From: an uncultured Fidelibacterota bacterium
Lineage (GTDB): Bacteria; Fidelibacterota; Marinisomatia; Marinisomatales; TCS55
DNA length: 64,000 bases
Reading direction: 5' to 3'
Assembly: GCA_913062595.1 (NCBI GenBank)
Contig: CAJXWT010000002.1
Location: 28,955 to 92,954 of the forward strand
In this document: positions 25,194 to 33,866 of the stretch, in pieces
Layout of the letters: each line of letters begins with the position of its first letter
How positions within the stretch are numbered: position 1 is the first letter of the stretch
The notes under the pieces: generated by a model
What the model saw: the letters and a program-made list of their open reading frames with translations, nothing else
Told to the model about the DNA's origin: nothing
Databases searched by the model: none
Made by a program: the position numbers and the translations under genes

Positions 25194-28100
25194 TTACTTT
25201 ATGTAGGTAATTTTTCTAATTGATTTGAATTCACCTGCAGTCACATTTATCAAATAAAGGCCACTTGATACATCCTGCTGCAACAGATCTTTTCCATTCC
25301 AAGTAAATGAATGGACGCCTTGACTAAGAGGCAAAAGTTTTTCTTGATAAACAATCTGTCCCAGCATATTGAAAATAGCAATATCTACTGGCTGCAATGA
25401 TGGGATAGCAATATCTATCTTTACTGTTCCATTGAACGGATTTGGATAAGCATTCCCTATATAATATTGGTCGGGCATTAGGGATGATGGATCAGCAGTC
25501 ATTGCATCAGCTACCTGAATCGCCTGACCATAGAGGTTAACCAGATCAGCCTTTCCCGAACTGCGCATATCCTCCCAGTGCACAAACCATTTATTATCTA
25601 TTTCACTTCCATCGGTGTACAGAAGTGAAATCTGTGGTTTCTTTTGATCATGGTATTCTTGACATAGAATAACACCCGCTGTAGAATATTTTAGGCCATC
25701 TGCATAATGCACAACCTGCGCATAAATATCTAGGCCACCGGCCAATACTGGATCTTCATTCTCAAATCCTCTCTCATCTTCCCAAACAATAAGGTAATAG
25801 CCTTCATTTACCCGTCTGACTGCTGGTGACTGCTGGTATAGATCATTATCACAAATAAAAATATTATCACCATAAAGACTATTATTGGACAAGTCTAGAA
25901 ACTGACCAACGATATCTAGATCGTTTCCATTTTGAAAATCCTCCCATACTACAAAGGCCGTCTGACTCAGTTCATCTACAGCAAGTTCTAAGTTGATTTG
26001 GTCATTCTCTGCAGTTGTCAAAAGTAATCCACCTGTCCACTGCAACGATCCATCCCAGTGAATTATATTCGCCTTTATATTTTTATTAAAATTATAAAAT
26101 TCCTCCCAAGCTACAAGTATTCCATCAGCAGAGCCACTGATACTGCCACTGAGTTTTTCCGGGTCCCCTGTTGATGATAGCGTATAACCATCACTAGGCC
26201 AGCTATCTGCTATTTGACCGGCCAGGGTAAATTTCTGATATTTAAGAGAGCCAGCACCCCAAATATCGTCCACCCATACTATTATGAAATCCCCATCAGG
26301 TGTTGAATAAATGCCCTCAACATAATTATCCACCCAAAAACCATCTATTAAGGTCACACCAGCAGAATCAAATTGAGGTAGACCATCCAAATCGTAACGT
26401 TGATAGAACAGATCAAAATCTATTTCATCGCGGATCTCTGACCAAACAACACCGATTCCATCTGGCGTCTCAAATAAATGGACCTTTCGCTGGTCAGCAG
26501 GACCTTGATAAACTATCTGACCACCACTGGGCCATTGCATCTGATATTCAAGATCAAACTTGTTAATACGAACTAACTTTGCTCCACTTGAGGCATCAAA
26601 AGCAGCTGTAAAAAGAAAATCATGTGCTAATAATGTTACCGGTTCATTTTCCAACTGAAATGTATAACTGTCAAATTCAGTTAACATTAAGCCATTTTGT
26701 AATCCCGGGTCTGGGCCGCTACCATCAAGAGTTCTGCCAAAAACTTTTTTTCCATCCCGAGCATCAATCCAAGTTAGGATAACATCATCACCTGAATACA
26801 TGGGTTTAGTGTATTCTATATCACCATCCAGTCCGGGCATAGCTATTAGACCATTTGTATCAAAATTCGCTGTTGAGCCATCAGTTTTCTGTACTTTCAG
26901 ATCAATACTGCCATTTCCCTGATCCGAGAATACCACGAACGCACCATTACCATCATCAACTAACACATTAGGCATAGATTGATAACCGGTCGCATCAGAA
27001 ATGAATAACGCGTCATCCAAAAGTAACGTGCCATCCGACTCTATCTTCTGATACATGATATCCACATTAGGGAATGTACCACGCTCCCAATAGACGAAAA
27101 CTTCTCCTGAGGATCCTGCTGAAAACCGGGCATGGTGGTCATCACCACTTGGGTCTAACTGTACACCATTGTCATCCCAAACTATGCCACCGCTATCTGT
27201 AATTCGCTGAAAGAAATGATTGCCTTCCGTGGGATCTGATCTATAATCGATCCACTGGATGAAAATATCCCCTAAACTATTCCGCTTAACCCTGGGGCTT
27301 ACTTTCGGAGAATCATAATTACACAGTTGAACTGCGTCAGTAAATAATAACCCGTTACTAGTCAAAATATTGTAGAAAATATCGGTGTTTTCTGTGCCGG
27401 ATTGCCAAATAATAAATGAAGTGTCGTTCGTCATATATGTTGTTCTAGGTGCTGTCTCGAGATCAGCAGTGGCGGCGACCGCTAAACCATCATCAGTAAA
27501 GATTTTATCCATATCCATGTTCAGTTTTTGGCAGTAAATATCATTTCCAGATCCACTGCGTGTATCAGACCAGATAATCGTGGCTTCGTTATTACCAGCA
27601 TATTCAAGACTTTTGGCGCCTTGAGTACCATTCATTTCAATAATGGCTATCCCACTGGCCGGAGCAATAACCTGGTGATCCGAAGAAACATGGGTTCCAT
27701 AAATATCATCATCGAGGAAATTTCGTTTATCCTGCCAGGCCACATAGACTCCACCCAAGCTGTCCGTACACATGTTAATACTTAAATGCCTACCATCTAT
27801 CCGTGCCAGTGCCACTCCATCATTATCCATAAGTCGATTTCCTTCATTATCAACATGCTGAATGAAAATGTCACCTTCTTCATCAAACCGATAGTCTACC
27901 CAGGCAATGAATGCACCACCATTACCATCGGTAATTGCAACAGGATCCTCTTGCCGGCCGGGCAAATTAGTAACATCGCTACCCCCCGTGCCCCACAATA
28001 AGGACCCAGAGGAATCTACTTTTTGAGCAAATACATTTCGGCTGCCGTAGCGTGTATCTGACCAAACGAAAATTATACTTCCGGGCTCACCAGGACACAC

Positions 28101-28217
28101 CGTCCGCTGCCATTCAATGTGGACCCCTTGTCGAATTGGAAGGCCATTGGAATCCCAAGACATATCTTGCGCTTTTAAAATAGTAATAATCATAAGGGCT
28201 AGATAAATTTTTCTCAT
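25194..28217 (-). CDS. Large secreted W-x-D-x-R repeat protein, T9SS substrate
   Basis: About 1007 residues, built almost wholly of roughly 15 repeats of about 50 residues. Each has a tryptophan-aspartate pair such as [35 protein letters not shown] or [12 protein letters not shown], followed by a strand like IYCQKL and a turn like DSSGSLLW. This pattern predicts two stacked beta-propellers or a long beta-solenoid. A signal peptide opens the protein and a T9SS domain ([13 protein letters not shown] to ITYIK) closes it. I prefer ATG 28217 over 28223, because AAGGA then sits six bases upstream. The function is unknown; such repeats often bind surfaces or polymers. Confidence 0.82.
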   Translation of the reverse strand: MRKIYLALMIITILKAQDMSWDSNGLPIRQGVHIEWQRTVCPGEPGSIIFVWSDTRYGSRNVFAQKVDSSGSLLWGTGGSDVTNLPGRQEDPVAITDGNGGAFIAWVDYRFDEEGDIFIQHVDNEGNRLMDNDGVALARIDGRHLSINMCTDSLGGVYVAWQDKRNFLDDDIYGTHVSSDHQVIAPASGIAIIEMNGTQGAKSLEYAGNNEATIIWSDTRSGSGNDIYCQKLNMDMDKIFTDDGLAVAATADLETAPRTTYMTNDTSFIIWQSGTENTDIFYNILTSNGLLFTDAVQLCNYDSPKVSPRVKRNSLGDIFIQWIDYRSDPTEGNHFFQRITDSGGIVWDDNGVQLDPSGDDHHARFSAGSSGEVFVYWERGTFPNVDIMYQKIESDGTLLLDDALFISDATGYQSMPNVLVDDGNGAFVVFSDQGNGSIDLKVQKTDGSTANFDTNGLIAMPGLDGDIEYTKPMYSGDDVILTWIDARDGKKVFGRTLDGSGPDPGLQNGLMLTEFDSYTFQLENEPVTLLAHDFLFTAAFDASSGAKLVRINKFDLEYQMQWPSGGQIVYQGPADQRKVHLFETPDGIGVVWSEIRDEIDFDLFYQRYDLDGLPQFDSAGVTLIDGFWVDNYVEGIYSTPDGDFIIVWVDDIWGAGSLKYQKFTLAGQIADSWPSDGYTLSSTGDPEKLSGSISGSADGILVAWEEFYNFNKNIKANIIHWDGSLQWTGGLLLTTAENDQINLELAVDELSQTAFVVWEDFQNGNDLDIVGQFLDLSNNSLYGDNIFICDNDLYQQSPAVRRVNEGYYLIVWEDERGFENEDPVLAGGLDIYAQVVHYADGLKYSTAGVILCQEYHDQKKPQISLLYTDGSEIDNKWFVHWEDMRSSGKADLVNLYGQAIQVADAMTADPSSLMPDQYYIGNAYPNPFNGTVKIDIAIPSLQPVDIAIFNMLGQIVYQEKLLPLSQGVHSFTWNGKDLLQQDVSSGLYLINVTAGEFKSIRKITYIK

Positions 28218-28226
28218 CTTCATTCC

Positions 28227-29222
28227 TTATTCATCAATTTCAAATATTTGTAATCCTTCGCGCGTGGCAGCAAAAAGATAACCACCTGAAAATTCTGCAT
28301 GGTAGACATAACCAATATCATGAATTCCCCTGGCACTGATGGTTGTATTACCATCAGGTTCATAGAGGGCAAGTCCATTACTGGCACATGACAATGCCAA
28401 TTGATTGTTATTCACAGCTATGTGTGTAACAAATAGATCGTTTGCAAACTGAATTTTCCCTTCTGATTGAGCAGAAAAACCAGTCGCCATTCTAAAGGCA
28501 CCGGCATCTTCACAAGCTACATAAAATTCACCACCATTAAGCATTGTGATCGCCCTTGCATTTCCTTCTAGATCAATGTGGTAACTACTGGTAATGATCC
28601 CGTTTTCAAGATGAAATGCTTCAATGCCAAGCTGATCTAGCGTTAACACGATCTCATTTTCATACATATCAATCCCATTGGGGTTGCCGACACTGGCTAT
28701 TTCATCTCCAGCTGTATTGAACCAGAGCCCAAAACTAGAGTCATATTCAAAGGTACTGATTTTCAAACCATCGTCATTATCAGCTGCATACATTGTGAAC
28801 GAATTAATGCTATTTGTAACCACCCGGAATTCCTTGGTCTGTTCGCTGGAGAACTGCCCTTGCACAGACGCTGTGTTACCACTGGATAAATCGATATGTA
28901 AGGGACGCTCGTTACTCTCTAAAGCAAACAATTGTTTAATAGAGGATACATATGAGACCTGTGTGATCTCCTTGTTTACACCTAATTCTGCAAGTGATTT
29001 TTTCCACACTAAGTTTGGTGCTGTTATAATACCTATATCCCACAACTGTACACCTCCCTGCCCAGCAGCAACAAAAACAGAATCGCCAGATATGTATACA
29101 TCGCGACAATAACCTTCGGTTTCAATATGTACGACCTCATTTAGCTTCCACAAATTCTCTGAATTGGGTTCAATACAGCTGAAAATTGTAGAAACAATTA
29201 ATAGATTTAAGTAGTGTTTCAT
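28227..29222 (-). CDS. LVIVD-type propeller lipoprotein
   Basis: A 331-residue lipoprotein starting at ATG 29222, which gives the signal KHYLNLLIVSTIFSC with the lipid-modified Cys at about residue 16. The longer frame from 29288 runs inside the upstream barrel gene. The body holds repeats of about 45-50 residues (DVYISGDSVFVAAGQGGVQLWD, here shortened to the core VFVAAGQGGVQLWD; LALSCASNGLALYEPDG; YLFAATREGLQIFE), as in LVIVD or WD-like propellers. It starts 8 bases after the barrel gene stop and ends 4-10 bases before the next gene, so it belongs to the same transcript as the poly-gamma-glutamate genes. Role unknown; it may be an outer-membrane-attached partner of the barrel. Confidence 0.75.
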   Translation of the reverse strand: MKHYLNLLIVSTIFSCIEPNSENLWKLNEVVHIETEGYCRDVYISGDSVFVAAGQGGVQLWDIGIITAPNLVWKKSLAELGVNKEITQVSYVSSIKQLFALESNERPLHIDLSSGNTASVQGQFSSEQTKEFRVVTNSINSFTMYAADNDDGLKISTFEYDSSFGLWFNTAGDEIASVGNPNGIDMYENEIVLTLDQLGIEAFHLENGIITSSYHIDLEGNARAITMLNGGEFYVACEDAGAFRMATGFSAQSEGKIQFANDLFVTHIAVNNNQLALSCASNGLALYEPDGNTTISARGIHDIGYVYHAEFSGGYLFAATREGLQIFEIDE

Positions 29223-29229
29223 TCTAATA

Positions 29230-30270
29230 TTAATAACGGTCATAGAGCATCTTCCACTCAATAGAAATCCAGGCATGTATCTGGTCAAATGATTTTAATT
29301 CAGAGACCCAGTCATAATTAGAATCAGTAAATCTATTTCGAAATCGGATCGTGCAACTTATCATCAGATTTTCTTTCACATTCTTTTCGCCCCAAATGTC
29401 AAATTTAGTTTCCCTGTGGCTTCGACCACTATGAAGGGGATCACCAATATCCTCTACTTCATACTGGCGAAAATCAGTCCTAAGTGAAAAGCCCACTACT
29501 TCAAAACCAAGCATCCCCTGATCATAACTCAACGGAAGATATAATTCCGTATGCCTATAGGACCGGTCCAGATCACTTGATTTGGCACCCTTACCAAAAG
29601 TAATATTATCAGCAATTCCATATACTCCTTCCAGCGAAATCGTACCAAAGTCACGAAATTTTTTGCTTACCTTTAAAGTTGTCGTGACAATATCAGAATC
29701 AAACTCTGTAAAGGACCGATCGTAATATCGCTGTGTATAGCTAACGGATCCAGTAACCCATAGTCGCAATTTTATCGGATGAGATAATAATAGACGTTGC
29801 TCACGGTCCGTAAAACTACAGGCAAATAATTGATTAACAGTAATATCTAAATCTTTGTAGTGGCGCATGTAATAGTTATCCAAATGTCTGAGCATATATT
29901 CTAATCGCCGGTATGCACCCCAATGGTAGGACACCTTTACATATCCGCTCCAATACTGGCGATGTTTATATTGGATATAGTTGGAAAGATTGCTTTTAGA
30001 AAAAAATTGAATTTGCTTTTCCCTATCACCTAGTTGAATCTTCTTAAGACCGCTCAAGGAAAAACGAACATAATGGGAATCAAATGTCTTAGTACCGCCC
30101 AAAATAGTTTGATTCAACGCAGCATCATCCTTCTCAATAGGAGATAATCGCAGTACATTATTGTCATAGCCGTTTGTAAAACCTAGTGTCCATTTCACTG
30201 GTGATCTTAAATAGTCGGACCAACTCTGGCCCCAGAGGATGGATAACAAAATGATGATTATGAATCTCAT
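29230..30270 (-). CDS. Predicted outer-membrane beta-barrel protein downstream of pgsBCW
   Basis: A 346-residue exported protein with a short signal peptide ending near SILWGQS. Almost all the remainder alternates in amphipathic strands rich in Tyr, Arg and Phe (for example YVKVSYHWGAYRRLEYMLRH and TISLEGVYGIADNITFG), and it ends in IEWKMLYDRY. I interpret it as an outer-membrane barrel of perhaps 14-18 strands, by eye. The N-terminal GFTNGYDNNVLRLSP resembles starts of other barrel proteins but identifies no family. The start overlaps the upstream stop by four bases (30267-30270). Its place directly after pgsB-pgsC-pgsW and a periplasmic protein suggests a role in polymer passage or display, which is inference. 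Confidence 0.68.
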   Translation of the reverse strand: MRFIIIILLSILWGQSWSDYLRSPVKWTLGFTNGYDNNVLRLSPIEKDDAALNQTILGGTKTFDSHYVRFSLSGLKKIQLGDREKQIQFFSKSNLSNYIQYKHRQYWSGYVKVSYHWGAYRRLEYMLRHLDNYYMRHYKDLDITVNQLFACSFTDREQRLLLSHPIKLRLWVTGSVSYTQRYYDRSFTEFDSDIVTTTLKVSKKFRDFGTISLEGVYGIADNITFGKGAKSSDLDRSYRHTELYLPLSYDQGMLGFEVVGFSLRTDFRQYEVEDIGDPLHSGRSHRETKFDIWGEKNVKENLMISCTIRFRNRFTDSNYDWVSELKSFDQIHAWISIEWKMLYDRY

Positions 30271-31142
30271 TTGTATTCTTGGAAGCGGGTTAAAACACTT
30301 CTTTCCTTTTCGACAAGCTCAACTGAAACAACTTGTTCCCCGGCAGATATTATTACCTCACATGTTCGCCATTTACCTGGTACTTTATCGGGCTGGTCTT
30401 TAACCGTTGAATCTGAGGACCTTTCTGTGGACATGTGATACGTTCCCAAAACCTTCCTTCCACTTTTTACGCGGATACGAAAACTTTCTTCCGCACCCAT
30501 TTCTGAATCAAACAATAGACGGGATAAAATGCGCAGGGTTTTGGGTCCATCTATATTCAATTGCAATGGTCGGCCATGGATTAATTCATAATAGGATATA
30601 TTCTTCCCTGATACTACAACTGTCCGGTTAGCTTGAAAAACCATGGGCTGAAGTTCATGCATATTGTTGGGTGATGTTTTAAATCCTTTTTTAATAACGC
30701 GTAATAATACAGGGTATTTCTGGTCTGCATTAGCAGACATGGTAAGAGTATGATCTCCATCCTTGATATTAATGAAATAATTTCCAGAATAGGTGTAATA
30801 ATGGCTGGGGTGCTGTACCGACCGGATGCTTTTCTGTAATTTATAGCGATGATTGATTTTTATAGGTTCTTCGCCATCGACCACCAATTGATATGAAAAT
30901 GGTTGACTTTTTTTAGACTTTTCGGGGGATGGATAGCGGGTGATTAGTTCGATTCGAGCAGGTCCATTTACTTGATATATGAGAGGATCCTCTCGCATGA
31001 TAGTATACATTCTACGCTTGTCGGCAATTTTCAATATTTCTTTTTCTTCACCACCGATGGTTGGTTTGAGGAGTTCAGCAGAAAGGGCCGAATATCCTGT
31101 AAATAATAAAAATAGGATTCTAGATAACACTGTCTGGTTCAT
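30267..31142 (-). CDS. Periplasmic duplicated-domain protein downstream of pgsBCW
   Basis: A 291-residue protein with a signal peptide (residues 1-22, ending ALSA). It contains two copies of a domain of about 105 residues, at about 45-152 and 183-290. The copies align as QVNGPARIELITRY with LNIDGPKTLRILSRL, FSYQLVVDGE with FRIRVKSGRK, and FINIKDGDHTLTM with EVIISAGEQVVSV. No named family is recognised. It is predicted to be soluble, beta-rich and periplasmic. It overlaps the pgsW stop by 23 bases and the barrel gene by 4, placing it between the inner-membrane synthase and a barrel. A polymer-binding or periplasm-bridging role is plausible but unproven. Confidence 0.7.
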   Translation of the reverse strand: MNQTVLSRILFLLFTGYSALSAELLKPTIGGEEKEILKIADKRRMYTIMREDPLIYQVNGPARIELITRYPSPEKSKKSQPFSYQLVVDGEEPIKINHRYKLQKSIRSVQHPSHYYTYSGNYFINIKDGDHTLTMSANADQKYPVLLRVIKKGFKTSPNNMHELQPMVFQANRTVVVSGKNISYYELIHGRPLQLNIDGPKTLRILSRLLFDSEMGAEESFRIRVKSGRKVLGTYHMSTERSSDSTVKDQPDKVPGKWRTCEVIISAGEQVVSVELVEKERSVLTRFQEYK

Positions 31143-32250
31143 GATCCATCATTCGTTGTTTAATTTGCTGATGGCTCCTCCAGCCTACTCCAAAGACCAT
31201 ACCAGAGACCAGTAAAAAGCTCAACATGGTTACCGTAAGGCTATATTTTTCTACGGCATAAAGGGATCCTTTACCAATCTCCGGTAATGGAATTGGTGCG
31301 AAGGCCATTCCTAATTCTTCCGTTAAATTTTGGATATTCAATACATGGATAAGTGGAATATTCCGTTTGATGAACTTGACCACTGCCCCATCGATTCCAC
31401 CACTACGAGAAATTGCTTCAATATCCTTTCTATAGACAATACCTGGCGGCAATAATCGTAAATTAAAACTAGTACCTAAACTGGCCACACCACCACCTAC
31501 ATTCACAACTGATTTATAATTTCGATAACCAAAATGATCCATTCGTTTTTGGATATTATCTTTAAGTCCATCACCTGTGATTAAAGGTAAACCATGTTCT
31601 GAAATGTTGTTTCTTATCAACTCTCGACCTTTGGGACTCAATAAACGACCTTGGTCATTACGGCCACCAATTGAAGCAGCAATGGATCGGATTGAAATAA
31701 GACCTTCATCGAACAATAGCTTCTCCATGTCCAACCAGGTCATGTCCGGATCATTGGCTCCCCATTGCGAAGCACCAATGGAGGTAATCACAATTGGATG
31801 AATGTCCAGGGCATCACAAGCAATGAGCATGGCCATATTGGCACCTGGCATGGAACCTGTCAACATGACCGCAATAGTATCACCGCTAGTCAATCCAGCT
31901 TTGGTTAATAGTTCAACCATAGCAGCTGAAAAATTTGGATCTAAGGTGGTGAGTTTTGCGTCCAGGTCGCCTTCGTCCGTAGTTATCAAGCTGAATTGGG
32001 TTCCTACCAAGGCTGTTTCATTGGGATCATTTTCAATATCCACAAACACACCTTTCTCCATACGAATGTCTTTTAGCATAGCCATGGCTTGTTTCATTTG
32101 TATTGCTGCTTTAACCTTCATGTCATAAGTACTGGAAATGATCACTTCCCTGGAGAAAAATGCTACGGCAAACGCAACAATCGAAACAAGTGCCATGATA
32201 ATGAGAATCGAAGTTTTTTGTATGACCGGAATGAAAGGCTTATCATACAT
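31120..32250 (-). CDS. pgsW: Poly-gamma-glutamate system protein PgsW
   Basis: A 376-residue inner-membrane protein with one N-terminal span (about residues 12-30) and one C-terminal span (about 338-360), with the bulk of the chain between them. It matches my recollection of the PgsW family that accompanies pgsB and pgsC in bacteria lacking the classical Bacillus pgsA partner. Recognisable segments are FSREVIISSTYDMKVKAA and LTGSMPGANMAM, GASQWGANDPDMTW and NVGGGVASLGTS. The last has a glycine-rich turn. Function is not established; presumably it acts in polymer synthesis, release or transfer. The start overlaps pgsC by 8 bases and the stop overlaps the next gene by 23. Confidence 0.85.
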   Translation of the reverse strand: MYDKPFIPVIQKTSILIIMALVSIVAFAVAFFSREVIISSTYDMKVKAAIQMKQAMAMLKDIRMEKGVFVDIENDPNETALVGTQFSLITTDEGDLDAKLTTLDPNFSAAMVELLTKAGLTSGDTIAVMLTGSMPGANMAMLIACDALDIHPIVITSIGASQWGANDPDMTWLDMEKLLFDEGLISIRSIAASIGGRNDQGRLLSPKGRELIRNNISEHGLPLITGDGLKDNIQKRMDHFGYRNYKSVVNVGGGVASLGTSFNLRLLPPGIVYRKDIEAISRSGGIDGAVVKFIKRNIPLIHVLNIQNLTEELGMAFAPIPLPEIGKGSLYAVEKYSLTVTMLSFLLVSGMVFGVGWRSHQQIKQRMMDHEPDSVI

Positions 32251-32686
32251 CTAACTGTCCTCCTGATAAAAGCATGACCAACAGCTTAACTAAAACTGCT
32301 GTAATGATCACAACTGAAATAGTTCTCGTCACTCCCTGACGATCCATCCAACTGGCAATAAGTCCGGGAATAATATTACCAATCACCGCATAGGAAAATG
32401 TGTCCACAGGCGAAAAGAATAGATTGCGGGAAATAAACCCCACCATAAATCCCAGCAATAGTGTCAGAACTAAACGGCGCTTACCATAAATAAACATGAA
32501 ATTGCTTAAGAGTTTGACAATTCCAATAACAATGATCGCTGCAATAAACGTCATTAAGACCTGGTCTGGCTGATGTAAATGCAGTGCGATGTAGCCAGGC
32601 ACAATGACACCCCCGGCTGTTACACCTAGTGCCTCAGAAAGAATAAGACTAAATGCAATTCCAAGTCCTAGAGTGATCTCAACCAT
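32243..32686 (-). CDS. pgsC: Poly-gamma-glutamate synthase membrane subunit PgsC/CapC
   Basis: A 147-residue integral membrane protein of the PgsC/CapC family, partner of the PgsB ligase in poly-gamma-glutamate synthesis at the inner membrane. It opens MVEITLGLGIAFSLILSE, then GVTAGGVIVPGYIALHL, which is the most conserved stretch, and has about four to five membrane spans. The length matches the Bacillus subunit (about 149 residues). The start overlaps the pgsB stop by 8 bases and the stop overlaps the pgsW start by 8, so the three proteins are translationally coupled. Confidence 0.93.
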   Translation of the reverse strand: MVEITLGLGIAFSLILSEALGVTAGGVIVPGYIALHLHQPDQVLMTFIAAIIVIGIVKLLSNFMFIYGKRRLVLTLLLGFMVGFISRNLFFSPVDTFSYAVIGNIIPGLIASWMDRQGVTRTISVVIITAVLVKLLVMLLSGGQLDV

Positions 32687-33860
32687 CCGCCTTGAACTCC
32701 ATAAGTTTTTCGATCAAATCTTGACCAAATCCAACCTGGTTCCCGATGGCGAACAGAAGTGAATCCGCTGGCAGTTTTTTAAACAAATCTATAGAAGATC
32801 CCATTGGTTTGGTGTCTTGTAAAATATCCGTATGTGTTTGGGGTGAATGATATTTAATGTGTTTCACCATAGCATCCACTTTCTGCCCCCGTATGATGCT
32901 CCGATCTGGTTTGATATCTTCATAGATTAATTGCAGCAATTGCCGTGTTCGGCTACGCCGATCCTCACGACAATTAAGATAAATGCAGGTATATCCTTCC
33001 AAAGGATAGCGGCGCTCCACGAAATTCCAGATCTGTAATGTAGAGACTGGATCATTGGCTGCCATGGAATTGACAAACAAAATCGGACCATTACCAAAAT
33101 CGAGTTTATTCACTACCAGAGCACCAAGATCCGGCTTAACCTTTTTCATGCCGGCAAGTGCAATTTCTGTCTTTACGCCTACTGCATTGCAAACGTCTAG
33201 AGCCACGGCCACATTTTGGGGATGTTCCAGATAGAAAAAATCAGCCAAATCTTCTTCACTAATTCTCTGTTCATCAGCAATACGTAACTCGGATTTGCGG
33301 TATTCAGCAACAGGCGCAATAGTATTTACCATGGCATTTTCTCCCAAAACCACTTTTCCATTATAGGGTACAGAATTGCCCAATGATTTTCTTACATCAT
33401 CAAGTGTTGGCCCCATTTCTTCCAAATGATCAGGTCGAGCGTTTGTAATAACGCCAATGTGGGATTTTATCATTTGCTGTTCTGAAATCCATTGATATTC
33501 AGGCTGTACCGCCATGCATTCCATCACGACAGCATCCGGTTTTTCCTTGGCAAAAAAACGCATCAACCTGATCTGTTCTCCTATTGAAGCTGAACGCAGT
33601 CTATGGATGATCCTGTCTTTACCTTCCGCATCTATAATCCGCGGTGCTGTACCCGTCGTTTTGGCAAAGGTCCGTAAGCCACCAGCCCTCAAACCAGCAG
33701 CAATGAGCCGCGTAACACTGGATTTTCCACGCGTACCATTCACATGGATCCGCAATGGAATTGCACCAATTATACGTCTATGGTTAGATGCCTCAACATA
33801 GCCAACAATCAGTAGGATCAGAACTACCGTTCCAAGTAGGACAAGGGGCGATATGATCAT
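32679..33860 (-). CDS. pgsB: Poly-gamma-glutamate synthase PgsB/CapB
   Basis: A 393-residue ATP-dependent amide ligase of the Mur-ligase-like PgsB/CapB family that joins glutamates through the gamma-carboxyl group. A single N-terminal membrane anchor (residues 4-23) is followed by the ATP-binding loop HVNGTRGKSSVTRL near residue 38-51. Family segments VVMECMAVQPEYQW, GVITNARPDHLEEMG and YTCIYLNCREDRRSR are also present. Length is typical of the Bacillus enzyme (393 residues). It starts six bases after the C25/dockerin gene region (stop of that gene is at 33867 on the same strand, so pgsB is downstream of... see layout: it lies upstream-to-downstream as pgsB, pgsC, pgsW after a gene on the same strand ending separately). 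In plain terms: transcription runs from higher to lower coordinates, the C25/dockerin gene comes first, and pgsB follows after a 6-base gap. Confidence 0.95.
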   Translation of the reverse strand: MIISPLVLLGTVVLILLIVGYVEASNHRRIIGAIPLRIHVNGTRGKSSVTRLIAAGLRAGGLRTFAKTTGTAPRIIDAEGKDRIIHRLRSASIGEQIRLMRFFAKEKPDAVVMECMAVQPEYQWISEQQMIKSHIGVITNARPDHLEEMGPTLDDVRKSLGNSVPYNGKVVLGENAMVNTIAPVAEYRKSELRIADEQRISEEDLADFFYLEHPQNVAVALDVCNAVGVKTEIALAGMKKVKPDLGALVVNKLDFGNGPILFVNSMAANDPVSTLQIWNFVERRYPLEGYTCIYLNCREDRRSRTRQLLQLIYEDIKPDRSIIRGQKVDAMVKHIKYHSPQTHTDILQDTKPMGSSIDLFKKLPADSLLFAIGNQVGFGQDLIEKLMEFKADG

Positions 33861-33866
33861 GGGAAG

